Positions 1 through 8,685 of a stretch of 64,000 nt of DNA are shown here, piece by piece (positions within the stretch are counted from its first letter, which is position 1; each line of letters begins with the position of its first letter). The stretch is from Bradyrhizobium sp. WBAH42. Its GTDB lineage: Bacteria; Pseudomonadota; Alphaproteobacteria; Rhizobiales; Xanthobacteraceae. Below the pieces are notes generated by a model that was not told the DNA's origin, did no database searches, and saw nothing but the letters and a program-made list of their open reading frames with translations. The DNA lies in assembly GCF_024585265.1 (NCBI RefSeq), contig NZ_CP036533.1, positions 2,799,001 to 2,863,000 of the forward strand. Direction: 5' to 3'. The translations under genes and the position numbers were made by a program.

Positions 1-260
1 GCGTCGTGGTGCAGATCGGCAATCTGCCGGGAGGCCAGATCCCGACACCGTCGAATGCCGTGATGGCCAAGGAGATCGACCTGCGCGGCTCGTTCCGCTT
101 CGGCTTCGAGTTCATGAATGCGGTGGAACTGATCGGCAACGGCAGCGTCGATGTGCTGTCGCTGGTCACCGCCGAGCGGCCGCTCTCGACCGCGCCCGAT
201 GCGCTGCGGCTGGCGCTCGACCGCTCGCAGAGCGTCAAGGTCGTGCTGACCGCGAACTGA
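1..260 (+). CDS. Zinc-type alcohol dehydrogenase, C-terminal part (likely L-idonate 5-dehydrogenase)
   Basis: The reading frame is open from the first base of the window and stops at 258-260, so the 5' part of this gene lies outside. About 86 residues are visible: a glycine-rich strand (QIGNLPGGQIP), then the KEIDLRGSFRF segment and an end with LALDRSQSVKVVL. This pattern is what I know from the last Rossmann strands and the C-terminal catalytic-domain return of medium-chain dehydrogenases of the idonate/sorbitol type. It sits 13 bases before uxuA, which fits a role in hexonate catabolism. The zinc ligands and the main NAD-binding motif are outside the window, so the substrate is an inference. 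Confidence 0.7.
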   Translation, partial: VVVQIGNLPGGQIPTPSNAVMAKEIDLRGSFRFGFEFMNAVELIGNGSVDVLSLVTAERPLSTAPDALRLALDRSQSVKVVLTAN

Positions 261-273
261 TGGGAGGCAGCCT

Positions 274-1464
274 ATGATGCTGGAGGGATGGCGCTGGTAC
301 GGGCCCGATGATCCGGTCTCGCTCGACGACGTCAGGCAGGCCGGCGCGAGCGATATCGTCTCGGCGCTGCATCAGGTGCCGATCGGGGAGGCCTGGACGC
401 GCAAGGCGGTCGAGGAGCGCAAGAACTTCATTGAGAACGGCCAGCCCGGCCGTTCTCAATTGACTTGGTCGGTGGTGGAATCGATTCCGATCCCCGACGA
501 CGTCAAGCGCCTTGGCGGAAAAGCGACGAAGTCGATCGAGGCCTGGATCGCGAGCCTGGAGGCGGTGGCGGCCAGCGGCATCAAGATCATCTGCTACAAT
601 TTCATGCCCGTGGTGGACTGGTGCCGCACCGATCTGGAATGGGAGCTGCCGAACGGCGCCCGTGCCATGCGCTTCGACCAGGACCGCTTTGCCGCGTTCG
701 AGCTGCACATCCTGAAGCGCCCGGCCGCCGTACAGGAATATTCGCCGGAACAACAGGCGCGCGCGAAGAAACTGTTCGAGCAGATGAGCCAGGCGGATAT
801 CGACTATCTCGTCATGGTCATCGCCAGCGCGCTGCCGGGCTCGACCACCGAGCCGATGACCATCCCGCAATTCCGCGATCGGCTGGAAACGTACCGCGAC
901 ATCACGCCTGAGATCCTGCGGCAGCACCTTGCGGAATTCCTCGCGCGCGTGACGCCGGTGGCCGAGCAGCTCGGCGTGTCGCTGACGCTGCACCCGGACG
1001 ATCCGCCGCGACCGCTGTTCGGCCTGCCGCGCATTGCTTCCAGCGCCGACGACTATCAGGCGCTGTTCGACGCCGTGCCGTCCAAGGCGAACGGCATCTG
1101 TTTCTGCACCGGCTCGCTCGGCGTGCGCGCGGAGAACAATTTGCCAGAAATGGCCGAGCGCTTCGGCCCGCGCATTGCCTTCGCCCATCTGCGCGCGACC
1201 AAGCGCGAGGCCGACGGGTTGTCGTTCTACGAGTCCGACCATCTCGACGGTGACGTCGACATGATCGCGGTGCTCAAGGCGCTGTTGAAGGAGAACGCAC
1301 GGCGCGCACCGGACAAGAGAATCGTGTTCCGGCCCGACCACGGCCACCGCATGCTCGACGATCTCGCCGACACCAAGCGCACCAACCCCGGCTACACCGC
1401 CATCGGCCGCCTGCGCGGCCTCGCCGAGCTACGTGGTGCGATCAGGGCGATCGAGCATCGGTAG
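274..1464 (+). CDS. uxuA: Mannonate dehydratase
   Basis: UxuA dehydrates D-mannonate to 2-keto-3-deoxygluconate in the cytoplasmic hexuronate pathway. The 396-residue product has the usual family length and starts with the diagnostic MxxxWRWYGPxDPV segment, followed by the HQVPIGEAW loop early in the TIM barrel. A conserved CFCTGSLG stretch occurs at about residue 273 and an FRPDHGH metal/active-site motif at about residue 352. The ATG at 274 is preceded by GGGAGG. It follows the dehydrogenase gene by 13 bases on the same strand, so the two are probably co-transcribed. Downstream lies a palindromic repeat that may act as the 3' boundary. Confidence 0.93.
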   Translation: MMLEGWRWYGPDDPVSLDDVRQAGASDIVSALHQVPIGEAWTRKAVEERKNFIENGQPGRSQLTWSVVESIPIPDDVKRLGGKATKSIEAWIASLEAVAASGIKIICYNFMPVVDWCRTDLEWELPNGARAMRFDQDRFAAFELHILKRPAAVQEYSPEQQARAKKLFEQMSQADIDYLVMVIASALPGSTTEPMTIPQFRDRLETYRDITPEILRQHLAEFLARVTPVAEQLGVSLTLHPDDPPRPLFGLPRIASSADDYQALFDAVPSKANGICFCTGSLGVRAENNLPEMAERFGPRIAFAHLRATKREADGLSFYESDHLDGDVDMIAVLKALLKENARRAPDKRIVFRPDHGHRMLDDLADTKRTNPGYTAIGRLRGLAELRGAIRAIEHR

Positions 1465-1495
1465 GGGCGGAATTCGAGCGCAGCTCTATCCACAT

Positions 1496-1575
1496 CGTCA
1501 TTGCGAGCGCAGCGAAGCAATCCAGAATCCCTCCGCGGAAAGACTCTGGATTGCTTCGCTGCGCTCGCAATGACG
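1496..1575. repeat. Palindromic intergenic repeat, family A, copy 1
   Basis: The two ends are inverted copies: CGTCATTGCGAGCGCAGCG and AAGCAATCCAGA on the left are mirrored on the right, with a short CCGCGG-containing centre. The same family occurs at 17403-17503, 34989-35076 and 39274-39360. Such a hairpin between the ends of two convergent genes (uxuA and the LysR gene) could end or stabilise both transcripts. Confidence 0.85.
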
Positions 1576-1611
1576 TCGGAGAGAGCGGGGCTTCACCGCG
1601 ACGCCACCTGC

Positions 1612-2550
1612 TCAGTAACACGCCGCCATGGCGCCGAGCTTCGGATAGAGCCGGTCGATCGCGGCGATCTCGCTTTTCATCTGCGCGATGATCCAGTCGC
1701 GGATCTCGGCGGCGATGGGACGCATGATCCGGTTGCGCGGCGGCAGGAATTCGCAGATGCGGCGCGTGGTGGTCAGCGTGTCGGAGGCCGGCACCAGCGC
1801 GCCGGTGAGCAGCCAGTGCGAGGCGACCGTCAGCCAGCCGAGCGCGATGCCCTGGCCGAGCAGCGCGGCCTGCACCACGACTGCATAGTCGGTGAAGCTC
1901 AACGCCTTGGCCGCGCCGCGTCGTCCGGTGAGGAGCGATGCGTAATCCGCGGCCCAGTCGCCCGGCGTCTCGGCGAGGCGGATGATGGTGTTGCCCTCGG
2001 CGGGATCAGTCTCGCCGAGATAGCCGGGGCTGCACATCGGCAGCATCACTTCCTTCATCACCAGCGTGCCGCCGGATGACGGCTCGTCGCGGTCACGGAA
2101 GCGCATGCCGAGATCGACATTCTCCACCGGCCCGCGCAGCGCGCCGGAGATCAGCTGGAAGCGCAGATCCACTTGCGGAAACTGCTTCTGCAGCTTGTCG
2201 ATGCGCGGCATCAGCCAATGCGTGGTGAAGGCGGAGGAGACCGACAGCGTCACCGTCTCGGTGCCCTTGCGGCGCCGCTCGATCTCGACGAGCCCGCTCT
2301 CGATGCTGCGAAAGCCTTCGAGCACGCGGCGATAGAGCAGCTCGCCTTCCTCGGTGAGCACCGCGCGGCCCGCCTTGCGATCGAACAGGCGGACGCCGAG
2401 ATGCTCCTCGAACTGGCCGAGCATCCGGCTCACCGCCGGCTGCGTCACGTTCAATTCGGCCGCCGCCGCCGTGAAGCTGCCATTGCGCGCCGCCGCGTCG
2501 AACACGAACAGGGCGTTACTGGACGGCAGCATGCGGCGGAGCTCTGGCAT
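1612..2550 (-). CDS. LysR-family transcriptional regulator (GcvA-like)
   Basis: The 312-residue protein has an N-terminal winged helix-turn-helix (about residues 12-70, with NGSFTAAAAELNVTQPAVSRML) and a periplasmic-binding-protein-like co-inducer domain behind it, the standard LysR layout and length. The sequence resembles the GcvA group. It is divergent from the amine-uptake operon that begins at 2762, so that operon is its probable target. A T-N11-A inverted repeat lies exactly on its start codon (2549-2563). An internal ATG at 2532 could be the true start and would put the box upstream of the coding sequence. The inducer is unknown. Confidence 0.88.
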   Translation of the reverse strand: MPELRRMLPSSNALFVFDAAARNGSFTAAAAELNVTQPAVSRMLGQFEEHLGVRLFDRKAGRAVLTEEGELLYRRVLEGFRSIESGLVEIERRRKGTETVTLSVSSAFTTHWLMPRIDKLQKQFPQVDLRFQLISGALRGPVENVDLGMRFRDRDEPSSGGTLVMKEVMLPMCSPGYLGETDPAEGNTIIRLAETPGDWAADYASLLTGRRGAAKALSFTDYAVVVQAALLGQGIALGWLTVASHWLLTGALVPASDTLTTTRRICEFLPPRNRIMRPIAAEIRDWIIAQMKSEIAAIDRLYPKLGAMAACY

Positions 2551-2563
2551 AACGTCATGTTAT
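2549..2563. promoter_or_regulatory. Probable LysR-type operator (T-N11-A box)
   Basis: The sequence ATAAC-GTCAT-GTTAT is a perfect 5-base inverted repeat and fits the T-N11-A pattern of LysR binding sites. It lies between the regulator and the divergent operon and overlaps the first codon of the annotated regulator start, which would suit autorepression together with control of the operon. Confidence 0.5.
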
Positions 2564-2761
2564 GAGCGCGGTGAGAATTTGGCAATTGCCGAGTTTTGGC
2601 AAGTCTGGTGTCATGAGCATGACAGCCTAAACACAGGGGCTTCGGGAGAAGGTTTGGTGCAGCGCACGCTTAGACCGTGAGTGCTCCAAAGCCCTGTCTA
2701 TAAAGCAGCCTTATGGCGCGCAGTGAGGCACGCCAGCGCAGGGACATCGCGAGGTCGATCA

Positions 2762-3841
2762 TTGGACAAGCGAGCGGAAAGCGTCGAGATCAGGTCCGCC
2801 AGCAAGGCCTATGGCGCTGTTCGCGCCCTCGACGACGTTTCGCTCAATGTCAGCGCCGGTGAATTCGTCTCGCTGCTCGGCCCCTCCGGCTCCGGCAAGA
2901 CCACGCTGCTCGGCATTTTGGGCGGCTTCATCCTGCCGACCTCAGGCACGATTCTGTTCGGGGGCCGTGACGTCACCTATATGCCGCCGCACAAGCGCGA
3001 CATCGGCGTGGTGTTCCAGAACTATGCGCTGTTTCCGCATATGAGCGTCGGCGAGAACGTCGCCTTTCCCTTGCGCGCGCGACGCCTGCCGAAATCCGTC
3101 TGGCCGGACAAGGTGCGCGCAGCGCTCAGCATGGTCGGCCTTGCCGGCTATGAAGAGCGCGGGATCGCGCAGCTCTCCGGCGGTCAGCGTCAGCGCGTGG
3201 CCCTCGCACGCGCCATGATCTTCGAGCCGCGCCTGATCCTGATGGATGAGCCGCTCTCGGCGCTCGACAAGCAGCTGCGCGAATCCATGCAGATCGAGCT
3301 GCGCGCGTTGCACAAGCGCATCCAGGCGACCATCATCTACGTCACCCATGACCAGCGCGAGGCGCTGACCATGAGCGACCGCGTCGCTGTCATGAAGGAC
3401 GGCCGGTTGGTTCAGATCGATGCGCCGGCGCGGCTGCACGATCATCCCGCCGATTCCTTCGTCGCCAGCTTTATCGGCGAAGCCACGATGCTGCCGGTTC
3501 GCCGCGTCGATGCTTGCAGCGTCGCACTCGGCAATGCCCTGCTGCGCAGCGCGCGCGCCATTCCCGATGGCGATGCCCTGATGCTGGCCGTGCACAGCGA
3601 GAAGCTGCTGATCGACGACGGCGCGCAGGATGAGGCCTGCAACCGGCTGACCGGAACGGTCACCGACATCGTCTATCAGGGCGAGAGCTTGCGCATTTTC
3701 CTCGCGCTCGCCGACGGCATCGCGCTCAGCCTGCGCCAGCCGAGCTATCACCAGGCCTATCACCGCATTCCGCCCCTCGGCGGCAATCTCACCGTCACGC
3801 TCCACCCCGAGGACACGATCGTCGTGCCCCGGGCAACCTGA
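2762..3841 (+). CDS. ABC transporter ATP-binding protein (PotA-like, polyamine type)
   Basis: This is the cytoplasmic ATPase of an importer. It contains a Walker A motif (GPSGSGKTT, about residues 40-48 from the TTG start), a Q-loop (VVFQNYALFPHMSV), the LSGGQRQRVALARA signature, Walker B (LILMDEPLSALD) and the switch histidine (YVTHDQ). The last 120 residues look like the TOBE domain of the spermidine/putrescine group. I chose the TTG at 2762 because GAGG lies 7 bases upstream and because the 27 residues of the longer frame from 2681 do not look like this family. It heads a six-gene run that includes its own permeases and binding protein. Confidence 0.9.
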   Translation: MDKRAESVEIRSASKAYGAVRALDDVSLNVSAGEFVSLLGPSGSGKTTLLGILGGFILPTSGTILFGGRDVTYMPPHKRDIGVVFQNYALFPHMSVGENVAFPLRARRLPKSVWPDKVRAALSMVGLAGYEERGIAQLSGGQRQRVALARAMIFEPRLILMDEPLSALDKQLRESMQIELRALHKRIQATIIYVTHDQREALTMSDRVAVMKDGRLVQIDAPARLHDHPADSFVASFIGEATMLPVRRVDACSVALGNALLRSARAIPDGDALMLAVHSEKLLIDDGAQDEACNRLTGTVTDIVYQGESLRIFLALADGIALSLRQPSYHQAYHRIPPLGGNLTVTLHPEDTIVVPRAT

Positions 3842-3853
3842 GAGAACAAGACC

Positions 3854-4570
3854 ATGTCGACCCAAGCCGCGTTCAGCAATTTCAAGGTTCTCACCTTCGA
3901 TGTCGTCGGCACCTTGATTGATTTCGAAACCGGCGTGCTCGAAGCCGTGCGCAAGATCGGAGGCAGGAAGGCAGCCGAGCTCAGCGACGAGCAGATTTTC
4001 GAGCCCTACAAGCGGGGCCGCGACAAGCACTACGAGCGCTCCAGCGAAGTGATGTTCCACGTCTATCGCCATCTTGCCACCGAGCTAGGTTTGCCCTCTG
4101 ACGACGCATCCTGCGACGTGTTCCAGCTTTCGGTGCTGCGCTGGGGGCCGTTCCCGGATTCGGTGGAAGCGCTCAAGCGGCTGCGCACGAAGTTCCGCCT
4201 GGTCGCGATGACCAATGCCGACCGCGTCGCGCTGTCGTGCTACGCGCATGCGCTCGGAAATCCCTTCGATGACACGGTCTGTGCCGACGACACCGGTGTT
4301 GCCAAGCCCAATCCGGAATTCTTCGCCTACAACAAGGGCCGCCAATCGGCGTTCGGCTACAAGCAGTCCGATATCCTGCATGTCGCGCAGAGCCAGTATC
4401 ACGACATCGGGATCGCGCGGAAGCTCGGCTACAAAGTGTGCTGGATCGAGCGCCGCCAGGGCATCGCCGGCTTTGGAGGCACGCCGGCGGTGGAGACGCT
4501 GACCAAGCCGGACTTCCATTTCCCGACGCTGAAGGCGCTCGCCGACGCCGCGATCGGCACGGCGGCGTAA
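3854..4570 (+). CDS. HAD-superfamily hydrolase, type II haloacid dehalogenase-like
   Basis: The 238-residue protein has the HAD core: motif I FDVVGTLID with the nucleophile Asp at residue 16, motif II (AMTNAD), motif III lysine (AKPNPEFF) and a motif IV region HVAQSQYHDIG. This variant of motif IV is usual in the haloacid dehalogenase type II branch. The family hydrolyses C-halogen or phosphate bonds, but the substrate cannot be read from the sequence. It sits 12 bases after the ABC ATPase and 14 bases before the FAD oxidoreductase. It therefore probably handles a product of the imported compound rather than a halogenated acid. Confidence 0.82.
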   Translation: MSTQAAFSNFKVLTFDVVGTLIDFETGVLEAVRKIGGRKAAELSDEQIFEPYKRGRDKHYERSSEVMFHVYRHLATELGLPSDDASCDVFQLSVLRWGPFPDSVEALKRLRTKFRLVAMTNADRVALSCYAHALGNPFDDTVCADDTGVAKPNPEFFAYNKGRQSAFGYKQSDILHVAQSQYHDIGIARKLGYKVCWIERRQGIAGFGGTPAVETLTKPDFHFPTLKALADAAIGTAA

Positions 4571-4584
4571 CGGAGAGCTGTGGC

Positions 4585-5892
4585 ATGACACGGGACTGGC
4601 GCGCGCTGCCATCGGTCAATTCGCTGTGGGAAGCCACGGCGGATCCGGCGCGCGATTATCCCGTGCTGTCGGGCGAGAGCCAAGCCGATGTGGTGATCAT
4701 CGGCGCCGGCTATACCGGCCTCTCCGCCGCGCACCACATTGCCAAGAGCGGGCTCAGCCCCGTTGTGCTCGAGGCCAACCGTCCCGGCTGGGGCGCGAGC
4801 GGGCGCAATGGCGGCGTGATCACGGCAAAATTCCGCCTCTCGTTCCGCGAGATCGATGCCGTGCATGGCCGCGCCATGGCGCGGCGCATGTACGAGATCG
4901 CGCATGAATCGACCGACATGGTCGAGGAGCTCGTCTCCGAATTCAGCATCACCAGCGCGAACCTTGTGCGCACCGGCCAGGTCAAGGCTGCGCACAATGA
5001 GACGACGCTGAAGGCCGCCATCGACGAGGCCAACTGGATGACGCGCGAGATGGGCTCCGCCGAGGTCCGCATCCTCGACAAGAACGGCGTGCGCGAGGAA
5101 ACCGGCTCCGACATCTTCGTCGGCGGCGTGCTCAATCCCGGTTCGGGCGGCATCCATCCGCTGAACTATCTGCGCGGCCTTGCCGACGGCGTGGCGCGCC
5201 GCGGCGTTGCAATCTTCCAGGGATCGCCGGTCACAACGCTTCGGCGGGAAGGCGACGGCATCGTCGCCGAGACCCCGCAAGGCGCGGTGCGCGCCAAGCA
5301 GGCGATCATTGCCACCAACAGCTATTCGGACCTGACCAGTGCCACCGCGCATCTGCAGCGCACGCTGATTCCCTTCCGCAGCGCCATAGTCGCAACCGAG
5401 CGGCTCCCCGGCAATCTCGCGGGAAAATTGATGCCGACCGGGCGCACCTACACCGAGACCAAGCGCATGATGCGCTGGTTCCGCATGGTCGACAACCGCG
5501 TGATCTTCGGCGGCCGCGGCGCCTTTGGTAAACAGGATTCGCAAGCCGCGTTCGACGCCTTGCGCAAGGCGATGGTCGGCATCTTCCCCGATCTCGCCGA
5601 TGTCCCGCTCGCATACAAATGGTCGGGGCTGGTCGCGATGACGCTGGACTCGGTGCCGCATATCGGTCGGCTCGACGATCGCACGCTGTTCGCGGTGGGT
5701 TACAACGGCGCCGGCGTTGCGATGTCGAGCCTGATGGGCCGCTATCTCGCCGCCTTCGTGCGCGGCGAGACGCCCGACGTCGGTCTGCTCGACATCAGGC
5801 GCATGAAGGCGATCCCGTTCTATCCGCTGCGCGAGCCCGCCGTGCGCATGGTCGCCGGCTGGTACCAGTTTCTCGACGCGATCGGTCAGTGA
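4585..5892 (+). CDS. FAD-dependent amine oxidoreductase (gamma-glutamylputrescine oxidase-like, DAO fold)
   Basis: The 435-residue protein has an N-terminal dinucleotide-binding motif (VVIIGAGYTGLSAA, residues about 37-49). It is followed by the GWGASGRNGG segment typical of the DAO/PuuB group and a C-terminal second FAD contact (FAVGYNGAGVAMSS). Members oxidise amino groups of polyamine or amino-acid derivatives. The ATG at 4585 was chosen because the longer open frame from 4438 runs inside the HAD gene. It lies between an ABC ATPase and the cognate binding protein, which suggests that it oxidises the imported substrate. Confidence 0.86.
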   Translation: MTRDWRALPSVNSLWEATADPARDYPVLSGESQADVVIIGAGYTGLSAAHHIAKSGLSPVVLEANRPGWGASGRNGGVITAKFRLSFREIDAVHGRAMARRMYEIAHESTDMVEELVSEFSITSANLVRTGQVKAAHNETTLKAAIDEANWMTREMGSAEVRILDKNGVREETGSDIFVGGVLNPGSGGIHPLNYLRGLADGVARRGVAIFQGSPVTTLRREGDGIVAETPQGAVRAKQAIIATNSYSDLTSATAHLQRTLIPFRSAIVATERLPGNLAGKLMPTGRTYTETKRMMRWFRMVDNRVIFGGRGAFGKQDSQAAFDALRKAMVGIFPDLADVPLAYKWSGLVAMTLDSVPHIGRLDDRTLFAVGYNGAGVAMSSLMGRYLAAFVRGETPDVGLLDIRRMKAIPFYPLREPAVRMVAGWYQFLDAIGQ

Positions 5893-5914
5893 GCTCTATT
5901 TGGAGGAGGTGAGG

Positions 5915-6961
5915 ATGACGATGAAGCAGAAATTCGGATTGGGCTGCGCGCTGCTGGGCGCAATCGGGTTGACCAGTGCGGCTGATGCCGCCGAGCAGAT
6001 CACCTTCGTCTCGCAAGGCGGCGCCTATCAGCAGGCACAGACGGTGGCGATCCTCGATCCCTCCGCCAAGAAGCTCGGCATCACCATCAACCAGGACTCC
6101 ATTCCCGACGCCTGGCCCGCGATCAAGACGCAAGTCGGCAGCGGCAAGCCGATCTGGGACGTCGTCGACACCCCGACCGGCAACTGCCTGCGCGGCGGCG
6201 AGCAGGGGCTGATCGAGAAGCTCGACTTTTCGAAGATTCCAAACGGCGCGGCGATGCCGGAGGCCTATCGCAGTCCCTATTCGGTGTCCTACGAGTTCTA
6301 TTCCAGCGTGCTGGCCTACAGCCAGAAGGCCTTCCCGAAGGACGCGCCGAACAGCTGGGCCGATTTCTGGGACGTCAAGAAATTCCCCGGCCGCCGCGCG
6401 CTGCGCAACCACCCGTTCGCGACGCTCGAGGCGGCGCTGATGGCCGATGGCGTCGCGCCCGACAAGCTCTACCCGCTCGATGTCGACCGCGCCTTCAAGA
6501 AGCTGGAAGAGATCAAGCCGCACATCACGGTGTGGTGGACCTCGGGCGCGCAGTCGGCGCAGTTGCTCAATGACGGCGAGGTCGACATGGAGATGGCCTG
6601 GAACGGTCGCGTCAGCGCGGTGGCCAAGGAGGGCGCGAAGGTCACCTTCACCTACAATCAGGGCATTTTGCAGAGCACCTCGCTCTGCATCCTCAAGGGC
6701 GCGCCGAATCTGGAAACCGCGGTGAAGTTCCTCAACGCGGCGGTCGATCCCGTGCACCAGGCCAATCTGCCGCTGCACATCGATTATGGCCCGGGCAATC
6801 CCAAGGCGTTCGAGACGGGCGTGATCAAGGCGGAGCGCGCTGCGCAATTGCCGAGCGAGCCGGCGAATGCGGCCAAGCAGGCGCTGATGTCCTACGCCTG
6901 GTGGTCCTCGTCCGCCGGAGAGGCCGCCGAGAAGCGCTGGGCGTCCTTCATGCAAAAGTAG
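5915..6961 (+). CDS. Periplasmic substrate-binding protein of a polyamine-type ABC importer
   Basis: The ATG at 5915 follows a strong GGAGGAGGTGAGG. The first 25 residues form a signal peptide (basic KQK, hydrophobic stretch, cleavage near ADA/AEQ), so the mature protein is periplasmic. The rest has the extracellular solute-binding fold of the PotD/PotF type, with ITFVSQGGAYQ at the mature start and a WWTSGAQSAQLLNDGEVDM segment as in that family. The length, 348 residues, is normal. It feeds the two permeases encoded immediately downstream. The ligand is probably a polyamine or a substituted amine, judged only from the neighbours. Confidence 0.88.
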   Translation: MTMKQKFGLGCALLGAIGLTSAADAAEQITFVSQGGAYQQAQTVAILDPSAKKLGITINQDSIPDAWPAIKTQVGSGKPIWDVVDTPTGNCLRGGEQGLIEKLDFSKIPNGAAMPEAYRSPYSVSYEFYSSVLAYSQKAFPKDAPNSWADFWDVKKFPGRRALRNHPFATLEAALMADGVAPDKLYPLDVDRAFKKLEEIKPHITVWWTSGAQSAQLLNDGEVDMEMAWNGRVSAVAKEGAKVTFTYNQGILQSTSLCILKGAPNLETAVKFLNAAVDPVHQANLPLHIDYGPGNPKAFETGVIKAERAAQLPSEPANAAKQALMSYAWWSSSAGEAAEKRWASFMQK

Positions 6962-6973
6962 GCGAGGCCAGCG

Positions 6974-7843
6974 TTGACGACATCCGTGCCAGATCCCTCC
7001 CAAAAGCATCAGCGCCGCGAGCACGGCCTGATGCTGGCATTGGTGTCGCCGGCGCTGCTGGTGATCCTTGCCCTGATCGTGCTGCCAGTCGGTTGGCTCG
7101 CCTGGCAGTCGATCTATCATGACGGCTTCACGCTGGAGAACTATCGCCGCGTCTTCACCGAAGATGTCTACTGGCGCAGCTTTGCACTGACGTTCGAGAT
7201 CAGCCTCGCGGTCACGGCAATCGCGCTGCTGCTGGGCTATCCCGTGGCCTACCTCGCCAATTCGGTGCCGAAAGGGTGGAGCATCCTCATCCTGTCGCTG
7301 GTCGTGCTGCCGTTCTGGACCAGCGTGCTGGTGCGCGCCTATGCCTGGCTGGCGCTGCTCCAGCGCAGCGGCGTGATCAACCAGTTCCTGCGCTATCTCG
7401 ATGTGATCTCCGAGCCGCTCGCGCTGGTCCACAACACGTTCGGCACGGTGGTCGCGACCGTGCACATCCTGCTGCCGTTCATGGTGCTGCCGCTCTATGC
7501 CACCATGCAGAAGATTCCGAACGATTTGATGCAGGCCGGCGCCAGCCTGGGCGCGAGCCCCTCGCTCACCTTCATGCGCGTGTTCCTGCCGCTGTCGCTG
7601 CCGGGTGTGCTTGCCGGCTGCACCATGGTGTTCGTGCTCTGCCTCGGCTTCTACATCACGCCGGAACTGCTCGGCGGCGGCCGCACCGTGATGGTGTCGA
7701 TGCTGGTGAGCCGCAATGTCGAGCTCTACAACCAATTCGGCGCGGCCAGCGCGGTCGCCGTCGTGCTGCTAATCAGTGTGGTCGCGATCTTCTTCATTGT
7801 AAGCCGCTTCGTCTCGCTCGACCGCGTGTTGGGACAGAAATGA
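6974..7843 (+). CDS. ABC transporter permease (PotB-like)
   Basis: This is an inner-membrane permease with about six membrane segments; the first is the MLALVSPALLVILALIVLPV stretch after a short charged N-terminus. An EAA-type loop (MQAGASLGASPSLTFMRVFLPLSLPG) for contact with the ATPase lies in the second half. The length of 289 residues is typical. The likely start is the TTG at 6974. The stop codon at 7841-7843 overlaps the start of the next permease, so the two subunits are translationally coupled and form the heterodimeric channel. Confidence 0.88.
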   Translation: MTTSVPDPSQKHQRREHGLMLALVSPALLVILALIVLPVGWLAWQSIYHDGFTLENYRRVFTEDVYWRSFALTFEISLAVTAIALLLGYPVAYLANSVPKGWSILILSLVVLPFWTSVLVRAYAWLALLQRSGVINQFLRYLDVISEPLALVHNTFGTVVATVHILLPFMVLPLYATMQKIPNDLMQAGASLGASPSLTFMRVFLPLSLPGVLAGCTMVFVLCLGFYITPELLGGGRTVMVSMLVSRNVELYNQFGAASAVAVVLLISVVAIFFIVSRFVSLDRVLGQK

Positions 7844-8625
7844 TGCGCGCCTCGCCCGCACGGATCGTCCTGTATGTGATCAGTTTGCTGGTGCTGGTCT
7901 ATCTGATCCTTCCCGTTCTGATCATCGCGCCGATCTCGTTCTCCAGCGCGCGCTTCCTGACCTTCCCGCCGCCATCCTTCTCGCTGCGCTGGTACCAGCA
8001 ATATTTCTCAAATCCCGCCTGGATGCAAGCGACGCGGGTGACGCTGACGGTTGCGCTCCTTACCGTCGTGATCGCGACCCCGTTCGGGGTGGCCGCCGCC
8101 TATGCCATCAGCCAGTCGAAGCTGCGGATCATGCGTCTCATCCACATGGCGCTGCTGCTGCCGCTCGTGGTTCCGATCATCATCACCGCGGTCGGCATCT
8201 TCTTCGTCTATGCCAAGGTCGGCCTGGTCGCGACCATGCCCGGCCTCGTGCTGGCCAACGTGATGTTGGGCCTGCCCTATGTCGTCATCTCGGTGCTCGC
8301 GGGTCTGCAGAGCTTCGATCCCGCGCAGGAAATGGTGGCGCGCAGCCTCGGCATGAACCGCCTGCGCAGCTTCTTCGCGGTGACGCTGCCGCAGATCAAG
8401 TCCAGCGTAGTCGCCGGCGGAATCTTCGCCTTCATCTCGGCGATGGACGAGACCATCGTCGCGCTGTTCATCTCCGGCGGCCAGTATCAGCCGCTGACCA
8501 AGCGCATGTTCACCGCGCTGCGCGACGAGATCGATCCGACCATCGCCGCGATCTCGACCTTGATGACGGCGGCCTCATTCATGCTGGTGCTGCTGGCGAG
8601 CGCGCGGCAGAAGCGGAGCGGGTGA
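7840..8625 (+). CDS. ABC transporter permease (PotC-like)
   Basis: This is the second membrane subunit of the importer, 261 residues with about six hydrophobic segments. It has the EAA loop AQEMVARSLGMNRLRSFFAVTLPQI, which docks on the ATPase. The ATG at 7840 overlaps the stop of the preceding permease (ATGATG, with TGA at 7841-7843); a start at 7843 is equally possible. It is the last gene of the operon. The longer open frame from 7276 is a shadow inside the first permease gene. Confidence 0.88.
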   Translation: MMRASPARIVLYVISLLVLVYLILPVLIIAPISFSSARFLTFPPPSFSLRWYQQYFSNPAWMQATRVTLTVALLTVVIATPFGVAAAYAISQSKLRIMRLIHMALLLPLVVPIIITAVGIFFVYAKVGLVATMPGLVLANVMLGLPYVVISVLAGLQSFDPAQEMVARSLGMNRLRSFFAVTLPQIKSSVVAGGIFAFISAMDETIVALFISGGQYQPLTKRMFTALRDEIDPTIAAISTLMTAASFMLVLLASARQKRSG

Positions 8626-8685
8626 GGATAGCCCACCTTCCAGGGACCTCGATCCCGGAACGGGGCTGAAGCTGAGGGATCAAAT

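Noticed and set aside
3854..4570. Loss of the motif IV aspartates in the HAD protein (HVAQSQYHDIG)
   Set aside because: This form of motif IV is usual in the type II haloacid dehalogenase branch, so it is not evidence for inactivation.
5795..7735. A 646-residue open frame opposite the amine-type ABC genes
   Set aside because: His/Gln/Arg-rich shadow product; the sense strand encodes a signal-peptide protein and permeases with normal motifs.
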